Assembly (NCBI GenBank): GCA_016212885.1
Contig: JACRDO010000135.1
Location: 1-36,185, forward strand
Reading direction: 5' to 3'
Origin: Elusimicrobiota bacterium
GTDB lineage: Bacteria; Elusimicrobiota; Elusimicrobia; UBA1565
DNA length: 36,185 bases
The position numbers and the translations under genes are program-made. This document shows positions 22,515-29,665 of the stretch, one piece after another. The notes below the pieces were generated by a model, which ran no database searches, had not been told where the DNA came from, and saw only the letters and a program-made list of their open reading frames with translations. Every line of letters begins with the position of its first letter. Position 1 is the first letter of the stretch.

Positions 22515-23726
22515 AGACGGCTGGCGATCCTCATCCTGATGGCCTCCCCCGCCTTGGCGCGCGCCGAGGGGAACCCTGGGGTGACGGCTGCGCAGATCCT
22601 TCAGATATCTCCCAGCCCGCGCGCCGTCGGCATGGGCTCCGCCTTCACCGGGGTCGCCTCGGATTTGTCCGCGCTCTACTACAACCCGGCGGGCTTAAGC
22701 ACCCTCGACCACCACGAGGTCGGCTTCACGTATATGAAGGGCGCCCAGGACCAGAGCGTGGAATATCATTCCGTGGCTTCGCCCCTGCCTCTTTCCGGGA
22801 TCATCGGCAACGGATATGCGACGCTGGGGGCCGGCCTGCTCTATGCCCAGAATGGGAAGATCGAGGTCAACCGGGATTACGGATCCGACCCAAACCGCTC
22901 CGCCTGCAACTCCGACCAGAACCACCCTGACTACTCCTTTTGCGACACCCGGACCTTGAGGGCCGGGGACGACCTCACGGGCACGCTTTCCTACTCGGAG
23001 CGGCTCGCCGAAACGAGCTTCGAGCCCAAGAAGGGGCCGCCGGTCAACCTCCAGCACTCCTTGGGCCTGGCGGCGAAATTCGTCCGCTCGACCCTCGCCC
23101 AGGAATATTCCGCCAGCGCCTTCGCCGGCGACGCCGGATATCTCGTCCGCTCCCCGGAACTGGGCTTCGGCGCCGGGCTCGCGGTCCAGAATTTCGGCAG
23201 CAAGATGACGTTCATCAGCGAGGGCGATCCCCTGCCCCTGACCTTCCGCAGCGGCTTCTCCTATCTCCTGCCGCTGGATATGCTCGAGAGCCCGCCGAAC
23301 CAGTCCATCCTTTTCGCGCTCGACGGCGACTATCTCTACTATGAGGAGCAGTGGCACGCGAACTTCGGGATCGAATACTCCGCCCTGAGGATGTGCGCCC
23401 TGCGCCTCGGCTACCAGCTCCACCGCGACTTGGCGGGCCTGACTTTCGGGTTCGGGCTGATGTGGAGGGACATCGGCTTCGACTACGCTTGGCAGATGAC
23501 CGACGCGCTCGGGGACATCCACCAGTTCGGGGTCTCCTGGCGCTTCGGAAAGGTTTCGGCCCTCACCCGCCGGAGCCCCCATCGGCCCTTCATCGAGAGG
23601 ATGCCCGAGCACGAGGATATCGAGGAATTGGAGAAGAAGACCCCGGAGGTCATCGAACCGACGCCGCGGCGGCCCCGCAAAACGCCCGCCGACAAGGGCC
23701 GCCTGGCCCCGGGCTGGATCTACTAG
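22512..23726 (+). CDS. PorV/PorQ-family outer-membrane beta-barrel protein
   Basis: The 404-residue product has a signal peptide (MRRLAILILMASPALARA). The family-defining N-terminal motif follows: AAQILQISPSPRAVGMGSAF, then SALYYNPAGLSTLDHHEVGF. Alternating strands fit a 14-stranded FadL-like barrel. In Bacteroidota, PorV shuttles type IX cargo at the outer membrane; homologues elsewhere are often called PorV/PorQ or UPF0164 with unknown roles. It directly follows a protease with a FlgD-like C-terminal domain, a plausible cargo-shuttle pair. After the barrel there is a charged, proline-rich C-terminal tail (EELEKKTPEVIEPTPRRPRK). Its TAG stop shares CTAG with the convergent DUF4340 gene. Confidence 0.85.
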   Translation: MRRLAILILMASPALARAEGNPGVTAAQILQISPSPRAVGMGSAFTGVASDLSALYYNPAGLSTLDHHEVGFTYMKGAQDQSVEYHSVASPLPLSGIIGNGYATLGAGLLYAQNGKIEVNRDYGSDPNRSACNSDQNHPDYSFCDTRTLRAGDDLTGTLSYSERLAETSFEPKKGPPVNLQHSLGLAAKFVRSTLAQEYSASAFAGDAGYLVRSPELGFGAGLAVQNFGSKMTFISEGDPLPLTFRSGFSYLLPLDMLESPPNQSILFALDGDYLYYEEQWHANFGIEYSALRMCALRLGYQLHRDLAGLTFGFGLMWRDIGFDYAWQMTDALGDIHQFGVSWRFGKVSALTRRSPHRPFIERMPEHEDIEELEKKTPEVIEPTPRRPRKTPADKGRLAPGWIY

Positions 23727-24682
23727 CGGAAATCCGACGGCTTGAGCTTGAAAGGGTCCAGCCGCCAGGCTGAGAGACGGAACACCACGTCCCCCGTGCC
23801 CGCGGCCCGGGCATAGTGCACGAAATCCGGGGCCTTCGGGCCGAAGTCGATGGCCGTCGTCTTCACGGCCGAGTCGGGGCTCCCGGCCTGCGGCGCGTGG
23901 CGCACCTTCAAGCGGAGCTCGGGGTCCGCGAGCCCGCGCATCAGGAGGGGGTCGAAGCCCTTCTCAGGCGCCACTTTGTCCGCCTGCAGGCGGGCGAGCG
24001 CCGCCAGCAGCGGCTCGACCTTTCCGGCGACCGCGGCCGTGGAGAGCGCGGAGCCGTTGAGGAGCCAGAGCGCGTCTTTGCGGGTCAGGGTGAGGGCGCC
24101 CGACTTGGTCCTCAGCTCGATGAAGCGCACCAGCGGCGGCTCGATCGCGCAGAGCAGGCGGTCCGCCCATTCTCCGCTCTCCTTGTCCAGCTCGTAGCGC
24201 CCCAGCCCGCGCGCCTCGCGGACATCGGCCGAGGCGGGCCCGCGGTAGAAGAAGGCGTCGAAATCCGCGCCGCGGATCCCGGCCAGGATGTCCAGCGCCG
24301 GCTCGGCGTCGGTCGGCAGGGAGAAGGCCTTGAAGCGGATGGCGCTGGATTCGTTCACCTGGAAGGACGCGTGCTTCTCGGGGTCCGAGCTCAGCACGTC
24401 GGACGCGGAGGCCTTGGAGACGGCGTCGAGGAGCTTCTGCACGGCTTCCCCGTCAGCTGGATACTCGAAAGGCGCCTTCAGCCGCCAGCCCCCGGGCTCC
24501 CTTACCAGGATCGTGGCCGCAGCGTCGCCCGGCCGCTGGATGAAGAGCTTGCCGACGGATGCGGCGTTGGCCAGAAGCGGCGGGCTCGGCGCCGCTGAGC
24601 GCTCCCGGATCACCAGGACGGCCAGGACAGCTGCGAGAACGGCAGCTGCCGCGGCCAGGCGCTTAAGGGTTCGTGGATGCAT
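23723..24682 (-). CDS. DUF4340-domain protein of the Gld-like ABC operon
   Basis: The 319-residue product has one N-terminal transmembrane helix (LKRLAAAAAVLAAVLAVLVI) and a periplasmic part with two DUF4340-like repeats: VREPGGWRLKAPFEYPADGE followed by VQKLLDAVSKASASDVL, and later LTRKDALWLLNGSALS followed by VEPLLAALARLQADKV. DUF4340 proteins are routinely encoded next to GldG-type ABC components; their molecular role is unknown. It overlaps the GldG-like gene by 20 bases and is last in the operon. Its stop codon is shared tail-to-tail with the PorV-like gene, so no terminator can lie between the two genes. Confidence 0.82.
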   Translation of the reverse strand: MHPRTLKRLAAAAAVLAAVLAVLVIRERSAAPSPPLLANAASVGKLFIQRPGDAAATILVREPGGWRLKAPFEYPADGEAVQKLLDAVSKASASDVLSSDPEKHASFQVNESSAIRFKAFSLPTDAEPALDILAGIRGADFDAFFYRGPASADVREARGLGRYELDKESGEWADRLLCAIEPPLVRFIELRTKSGALTLTRKDALWLLNGSALSTAAVAGKVEPLLAALARLQADKVAPEKGFDPLLMRGLADPELRLKVRHAPQAGSPDSAVKTTAIDFGPKAPDFVHYARAAGTGDVVFRLSAWRLDPFKLKPSDFR

Positions 24683-26258
24683 AGAACGCCCGGCGGAAGG
24701 CGCGCGAGGACCGGCGCTTGCGCAGGCGGTAGAGCCCGAAGGCCGCCACGAGCAGGGACGGGCCCAGGATGTTCGACCAGCGGACAGCTGTCTTGAGGGC
24801 CGGGTGAACTTCCAGCAGGGGGCGGTAGACCGCGCCCTTGGAGCGGATCGAGAGGAGGTCGCTTTCCAGGGCCAGCCAGTCCACGACGTTCATCAGGAAG
24901 GCGGGGCCGGTCTCGCCGGAAGGCATGTCCGGTGCCGCGAAGCGCGATGTGCCGATGACCAGCAGGCGCCCGGGCCGGACGCTCTTGGGAAGGAAAGCCT
25001 TCGGGTCCGCCCCTTTCGGAGGATTGGGGAAGGCGCTAGTGAATTCGTCCTCGATCGCGACGGCCAGCGTGAAGGGTCCCTTGGGGTCACCTTCGGTCGG
25101 GGCGAGCTCCTGAAGGGGGCTGATGTTGAATACCGCGCCGCGCGCCCAGGCGGACCTGAGCCAGCTGCGCTTGGAGGAGCGGGCGAGGGTGCGGACCGTC
25201 CCGGAAGCCCGCTCGACCGTGAGGGGGCTTGCCAGGGGGAAGGTGACCGCGTTCAATCCCCGCGTGAGCGGGTGCTCCTTGTCGAGCTCGGAGGAGACGG
25301 CGAAAAGGGGATATTCGATGATGTTCGCGAACATGAGCCAGCCGCGGCTCTGCGTGACCTGGACCCTCTGGCACTGCAGGTCCAGGACCAAGTTCTGGCG
25401 CAGGGAGATCCCCTGGGCCTTGAGCCAGCCGCTCAGGCCGGTGTCGTTGGGGGAGGCCATGAAGGATCTGAAGTCGGCGCGCCGGGCGTCCACGCCCATG
25501 GCCAGGGGGCGGCCGGAGAGCAGGAATTGGTCCAGCGCGAAAAGGTCGCCCTCCGCCAAGCGCTCCTGCGGGCCGAGGACCAGGAGGGCCTCCACTTCGG
25601 CGGGGATCGCGGCCCCGGGCTTGAGGGAACGCAGGTCCAGCGGGCGCAGCTCGTAGTTCCGGCTGAGCGCGTCTTTGACCGGCTGGGATAGCCGCTCAGG
25701 CCCCAGGGCGCCGTGGCTGGAGAGCACGGCGACCATCTTGCGCTTGGGCCGAGTCAGGCGGAGTATGGTCGAGGTGAGGTCGAACTCGAGGCTCTCAGGC
25801 TTCGAGACCACGGGGAGGGCCTCCTTCTTGTCCGCGTACTGCAGGACCAGCCCCATGAAGCCTTCGCGCACCTCGAATTTCTCCCGGGACACCACGTTGA
25901 ACTGGATCGGCGCGACGCCCTCCTTCAGGGCTTCTCGCTTGCCGGACTCGCCGCGGTCTAAGTCGATGAAGCGGTAGCGGAGCTTGCCTCGCGAAGCGTT
26001 CCGGTACTCCGCCAGCATGTCCCGGACGTAGGAGAGGCTCGCGGCGAACTGGGGGGGCAGCTCCTTCGAGAAATAGGCGCGGACCTCCACGGGGTCGGAG
26101 AGCCCGCGCAGGATGCGCTTGGAGCCGGCGCTCAGGGAGTAGATCCGGCCGGAGCTGAGGTCTGCGCGCAGGTAGAGGCGGTAGGAGACAAGGTTCAGGA
26201 GGGCCAGGACCAGGGCCGTCAGGGCCGCGCCGGCCATGGAGAGGCGAAGCTTGCTCAC
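24663..26258 (-). CDS. GldG-like ABC-associated membrane protein
   Basis: The 531-residue product starts at GTG 26258 in a GTGA overlap with the permease gene. It has one N-terminal helix (MAGAALTALVLALLNLVSYR), a large periplasmic region with DUF4350/GldG-type motifs (IYSLSAGSKRILRGLSDPVE, AYFSKELPPQFAASLSYVRD, LRYRFIDLDRGESGKREALK, VAVLSSHGALGPERLSQPVK, VEALLVLGPQERLAEGDLFA), and a C-terminal helix near GPSLLVAAFGLYRLRKRR. In Bacteroidota, GldA, GldF and GldG form an ABC transporter linked to gliding, but the same set is widespread in non-gliding bacteria and its substrate is unknown. Length is normal. Confidence 0.85.
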   Translation of the reverse strand: MSKLRLSMAGAALTALVLALLNLVSYRLYLRADLSSGRIYSLSAGSKRILRGLSDPVEVRAYFSKELPPQFAASLSYVRDMLAEYRNASRGKLRYRFIDLDRGESGKREALKEGVAPIQFNVVSREKFEVREGFMGLVLQYADKKEALPVVSKPESLEFDLTSTILRLTRPKRKMVAVLSSHGALGPERLSQPVKDALSRNYELRPLDLRSLKPGAAIPAEVEALLVLGPQERLAEGDLFALDQFLLSGRPLAMGVDARRADFRSFMASPNDTGLSGWLKAQGISLRQNLVLDLQCQRVQVTQSRGWLMFANIIEYPLFAVSSELDKEHPLTRGLNAVTFPLASPLTVERASGTVRTLARSSKRSWLRSAWARGAVFNISPLQELAPTEGDPKGPFTLAVAIEDEFTSAFPNPPKGADPKAFLPKSVRPGRLLVIGTSRFAAPDMPSGETGPAFLMNVVDWLALESDLLSIRSKGAVYRPLLEVHPALKTAVRWSNILGPSLLVAAFGLYRLRKRRSSRAFRRAFYASTNP

Positions 26259-26959
26259 GGCGCGGACCTCCGGAGGCTGATCCTCAGGTAGGCCAGATAA
26301 AGGAAAAAGCCGGTCAGGCTCGCGAAATAGGCCAGGTCGCGCGTGTCCGCGACTCCGCGGGAGAGGGTCTCGATGTGCGCGTCGAACCCGAGGAAGCCGA
26401 GCGCGGGGGCGAAGGCCGGCGGCAGGAGGATGTTGATCTTTCCGACCAGGAAGAGCGCGAAGCCGATGAGGAAGGCGGTGATGAAGGCCACGATCTGGTT
26501 GCGCGTGAGCGTGGAGGCCCACAGGCCGATCGCGGCGAGGGCGGCGCAGTCGAGCCACAGCCCCGCGTAGGCTCCGGCGACGGCGCCCCAGTCCGGCCGG
26601 CCGAGCAGGCCGAGCGTGGCCGGGTAGAAGCATGTCCCGGCCAGCATGAAGGTGAGCAGGGACATCGCGGCGAGGTACTTGGCTGAGAGGACTTCCAGAT
26701 CGCCGACCGGCAAAGTCGAGAGAATCTCGATGGTCCCGGACCTGCGCTCCTCGGCGTAGAGCCGCATGGCGACCGCGGGCACGAAGAAGACCAGGAGCAG
26801 CTGCGCGTTGTCCACGAAGCCCGAGAGCGAGGCCTGGTTGACGAGGAACAGGGGCTGGGCGAAGAGATAGCCGGCTATGAGCAGCATCACCACGCTCACC
26901 ACGTAGGCCGCGGGCGTGTCGAAATAGGCGCGCAGCTCTTTCCAGAAGACCGCGGTCAT
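26255..26959 (-). CDS. ABC-2-type permease (GldF-like)
   Basis: The 234-residue membrane protein has six predicted transmembrane segments. It begins with MTAVFWKELRAYFDTPAAYV, the usual start of this permease type. The cytoplasmic-loop motif YAEERRSGTIEILSTLPVGD, ABC-2 coupling-helix-like, touches the ATPase. It overlaps the ATPase gene upstream and the GldG-like gene downstream by 4 bases each. It forms the channel of the exporter, or of the mechanical complex, whose substrate is unknown. Confidence 0.87.
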   Translation of the reverse strand: MTAVFWKELRAYFDTPAAYVVSVVMLLIAGYLFAQPLFLVNQASLSGFVDNAQLLLVFFVPAVAMRLYAEERRSGTIEILSTLPVGDLEVLSAKYLAAMSLLTFMLAGTCFYPATLGLLGRPDWGAVAGAYAGLWLDCAALAAIGLWASTLTRNQIVAFITAFLIGFALFLVGKINILLPPAFAPALGFLGFDAHIETLSRGVADTRDLAYFASLTGFFLYLAYLRISLRRSAP

Positions 26960-27897
26960 TGGGTCAACTCCCGGAAGGCGCTCTCCAAAGAGGCCTCCCC
27001 CCGCTTGAGCTCCAGCAGGGTCCAGCCGCTTTCCACGGCCGCCTGGAAGACGCGCTCGCGCAGGTCCACGGCGCCGGACTCCTCAGCCTCTTCCACCATC
27101 GCGCGGATCTCGCCTCCCTCGGCTCGTATGTCGCCGCACGCGAGAGCGCCCAGGGACTCCAGCTTCTTCCGGACCGCTTCGGGGTCCGTTCCCTCGGCCT
27201 TCACCGACACGCTCAGCCGCCTGCGGCCGCCGGCTGCCGCAAGGAGCTCCTGGGGCGTTCCGCAGGCCGCGATGCGGCCGCGGTGGAGGATGATGATGCG
27301 GTCGCTGATCGCCTGGGCCTCGCTGAGGATGTGGGTCGAGAACAGGACGGTCTTCTCCGCCTTCAACCGGCCGATGAGGCCGCGGACCTCCGCGGCTTGG
27401 TTGGGGTCCAGGCCGGAGGTCGGCTCATCGAGCAGGAGGACCGGCGGGTCGTGGAGGATGGCGGCCGCCAGGCCCACGCGCTGGCGATAGCCTTTCGAGA
27501 GGAGGCCGATGGGCTCCCCGGCGACGCTGCCGATTCCGCAGGCCTCCACGGAGGACCGGATGCGCTTGAGCTTGCCTGCGCCGCGCAGGCCCCGGACCGA
27601 GGCGGTCCACTCCAGGTACTCGGCCGCATCCATCTCGTCGTAAAGGGGGTTGTTCTCCGGCAGGTAGCCGATGCGGCGGCGCGCCTCGAGATTGTCCGAG
27701 ACCACGTCGCGGCCCGCGACCACGGCGGTCCCGGCCGTGGGCGCGACGAAGGCGCTGAGGATGCGCAGGGTCGTGGTCTTGCCCGCGCCGTTGGGGCCGA
27801 GGAAGCCCATGACCTCCCGGGGGCGGACCTCGAATTCCAAGGCGTCGATGGCCCGGACCGGGCCGTAGATCTTTGTAAGCCCTTTTGTGCTTATCAT
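26956..27897 (-). CDS. ABC transporter ATPase (GldA-like)
   Basis: The 313-residue product begins MISTKGLTKIYGPVRAIDAL. It shows Walker A (LGPNGAGKTTTLRIL), the Q-loop region (RRIGYLPENNPLYDEMDA), the signature (LLSKGYRQRVGLAAAI), Walker B (PPVLLLDEPTSGLDPNQ) and the switch His (LFSTHILSEAQ). An extra C-terminal domain from about 215 (RRRLSVSVKAEGTDPEAVRK) is typical of GldA-type ATPases. It is first in the four-gene ABC operon. Its leader contains two hairpins, and I see no clear Shine-Dalgarno before the ATG at 27897. Confidence 0.92.
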   Translation of the reverse strand: MISTKGLTKIYGPVRAIDALEFEVRPREVMGFLGPNGAGKTTTLRILSAFVAPTAGTAVVAGRDVVSDNLEARRRIGYLPENNPLYDEMDAAEYLEWTASVRGLRGAGKLKRIRSSVEACGIGSVAGEPIGLLSKGYRQRVGLAAAILHDPPVLLLDEPTSGLDPNQAAEVRGLIGRLKAEKTVLFSTHILSEAQAISDRIIILHRGRIAACGTPQELLAAAGGRRRLSVSVKAEGTDPEAVRKKLESLGALACGDIRAEGGEIRAMVEEAEESGAVDLRERVFQAAVESGWTLLELKRGEASLESAFRELTQ

Positions 27898-27908
27898 TGA
27901 AAAGCCCG

Positions 27909-27954
27909 CGCTTTTGCTTTCGCAAAAGCACAGGAAGATTCGCAGAGGAATCTT
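27909..27954. other. Two hairpins in the leader of the ABC operon
   Basis: On the minus strand, GCTTTTGC-GAAA-GCAAAAGC (27928-27909) is a perfect 8-base stem closed by a GNRA-type GAAA tetraloop. GAAGATTC-CTCTGC-GAATCTTC (27954-27933) is another perfect 8-base stem with a 6-base loop. Both lie between 12 and 57 bases before the ATPase start codon. They would form in its leader RNA and may control translation or stability. The region is also AT-rich and shared with the divergent plus-strand gene. Confidence 0.7.
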
Positions 27955-27978
27955 CTACCTTCCGTATTTATTAGAAAT

Positions 27979-28007
27979 TTGATTTTACTGTGTCAAGTCG
28001 CTAGAAT
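27979..28007 (+). promoter_or_regulatory. Promoter of the transglutaminase-like cluster
   Basis: TTGATT (27979-27984, four of six) and TAGAAT (28002-28007, five of six) are 17 bases apart. The start of transcription would fall near 28014, only about two bases before the ATG at 28016. That suggests a nearly leaderless transcript, or a later start codon. Confidence 0.5.
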
Positions 28008-28015
28008 CTGGCAGG

Positions 28016-29101
28016 ATGCGCAAGGCTCTCGTCATCGCGGCTTTCATCGCGGACTTCGCGTTCCTTGCGGCGTGCACTGCGCATTTTGCGGGCCCCGAGC
28101 TCCCGCTTGCGCGCTGGGCAGGCGAGAGGGCGGCGGTTTTCGACCAGGGATCCTTCGCGCAGGGCTTCCGGCCCATGGCTTTTAGGCGGGAGCAGGAAAC
28201 CTACCAGAAGATCGAGCGGACCCAGAGCGGCTATTCTCTGGAGTACGGCTTCAAGAACTTCAACGGAGACGGCCTGGTCCTCAGTGCCAGGCTGAACGCC
28301 GAAGAGGTGGCCGCTTCCATCCGGGAGTTCGGCATCAAGCAGGAGGACATCGACGGGCTCGACCGTTGGTATGAGAAAGCCCAGAAAGATGCTATCGAGG
28401 CGGCCAAGAAGCGGTCCTTCAGCGGGAGGGTGACGGCCAAGAACCGGGAAGAGCTCGACCTCAAGCTCAGGGAGCTCCAGGCCCGCAACGATCAGATCGG
28501 GAAGGATTTGGACCAGACCCTGGCTTCTCTGTCCGCCGAGTACCGGAATCGGCGCTTGGACATCTACCAGAGTTCCGGCTTCCGCTACCAGAAGGCAGGC
28601 GTCATAGAGGTCGACATCCCGGCGCTCGCGCGGCGCAACATCGGGCGCGTGCGCCCGGTGGCCGAGGCTTTCGACGCCATCGCCGCAAATCGCGGATACC
28701 AGAGCGAGAGCCTCGTCGGAGCCGTCGCGGCGATGGTCCAGACGTCTCTCCGCTACGAGATTCCCGCGCAGAGGAGCGGCACGAAGCTGGTGAACGGAGT
28801 GATGGCGCCGCCCAAGACCCTCGTGCTCGGGCAGGGTGACTGCGACACGAAAGCGGCGCTCATCGCCAGCATCCTCAAGAACTGGCCGAACCTCAAGCTG
28901 GTCGGCCTCGCGATCCCCCAGCACTACCTGATGGCCGTCCACCGCATCCCCCGCAGGGGCGACGCCTTCATAGAGCATGAGGGGCTTCCATACGTCATGA
29001 TCGAGGCTGCGGGCCCGGCGTGGCTGATGCCGGGCCAAGTCGGGGACTCGACCATGGCCTATCTCGAGAGCGGCAAGCAGTTCCGGATTCAGCCTATGTA
29101 G
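28016..29101 (+). CDS. Transglutaminase-like lipoprotein
   Basis: The 361-residue product opens with a lipoprotein signal: MRKALVIAAFIADFAF and lipobox LAAC, so Cys20 should be lipidated. A charged helical region follows (about 95-170, with coiled-coil character: LDLKLRELQARNDQIGKDLD). A transglutaminase-like core comes last: C276 in LGQGDCDTKAALIASIL, H303 in PQHYLMAVHR and E330 in MIEAAGP form a possible Cys-His-acid triad. The core begins with a YQSESLVGAVAAMVQTSLRY segment, common before such folds. The fold may act as protease, amidase or cross-linker; the substrate is unknown. It heads a cluster with DUF350, YfhO-like and lgt genes; Lgt is the enzyme that would lipidate it. Confidence 0.72.
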   Translation: MRKALVIAAFIADFAFLAACTAHFAGPELPLARWAGERAAVFDQGSFAQGFRPMAFRREQETYQKIERTQSGYSLEYGFKNFNGDGLVLSARLNAEEVAASIREFGIKQEDIDGLDRWYEKAQKDAIEAAKKRSFSGRVTAKNREELDLKLRELQARNDQIGKDLDQTLASLSAEYRNRRLDIYQSSGFRYQKAGVIEVDIPALARRNIGRVRPVAEAFDAIAANRGYQSESLVGAVAAMVQTSLRYEIPAQRSGTKLVNGVMAPPKTLVLGQGDCDTKAALIASILKNWPNLKLVGLAIPQHYLMAVHRIPRRGDAFIEHEGLPYVMIEAAGPAWLMPGQVGDSTMAYLESGKQFRIQPM

Positions 29102-29125
29102 GAGCGTTGTTTATTTGGAGGGAAA

Positions 29126-29665
29126 ATGTTCTTCACTCGATTGATCCTGGCTCTGGCCGAATTCGGCCTTTCAGCGATCCTGGCCGCCCTGGTGATACTC
29201 CTGACCTACCGCGGCTTCCTTTGGATGATGCCCCATATGAACGGACAAGAGGAAATCCGGAAGGGGAACGCGGCGGTGGCGATCCAGCTGGGGGCCTTGA
29301 TGATCGGGGCGGCCCTGATCATCCAGAAAGCCATCTATCCGGTCGTCGGCATCCTGATGGTCGGCTTGACCGGGGAGGCGGCCGGCGCCAAGGACATGCT
29401 GCTTCTGGGGGCTTACGCGGCGGGGCACATCCTCTTCGGATTCCTGCTCTCGGTCTGCTGCGTGTGGCTGTCGCTCAAGTTTTTCGAGAAACTCACCGGC
29501 GACATGGACGAGGACGGTGAGATACGGAAAGGCAACGTGCCCGTGGCCGTGGTCCTCGCCGCGGTGATCCTGGTCCTTTCCATGTATATGAAGGAAGGCG
29601 TCAGCGCGATGACCAAATCGCTCATCCCTCAGCCGAAGCTGGGGACCCTCGAAATGACCCGCTGA
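29126..29665 (+). CDS. DUF350-family membrane protein
   Basis: The 179-residue product has about four transmembrane helices arranged as two repeats. Each repeat carries the DUF350 charged motif: EEIRKGNAAVAI near residue 42 and GEIRKGNVPVAVVLAAVIL near 136. The function of DUF350 is unknown; these proteins are often found with transglutaminase-like or other small envelope genes. The start has a good GGAGGG site. The next gene starts within its stop codon (TGATG). Its position directly after the lipoprotein suggests a joint envelope function. Confidence 0.85.
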   Translation: MFFTRLILALAEFGLSAILAALVILLTYRGFLWMMPHMNGQEEIRKGNAAVAIQLGALMIGAALIIQKAIYPVVGILMVGLTGEAAGAKDMLLLGAYAAGHILFGFLLSVCCVWLSLKFFEKLTGDMDEDGEIRKGNVPVAVVLAAVILVLSMYMKEGVSAMTKSLIPQPKLGTLEMTR

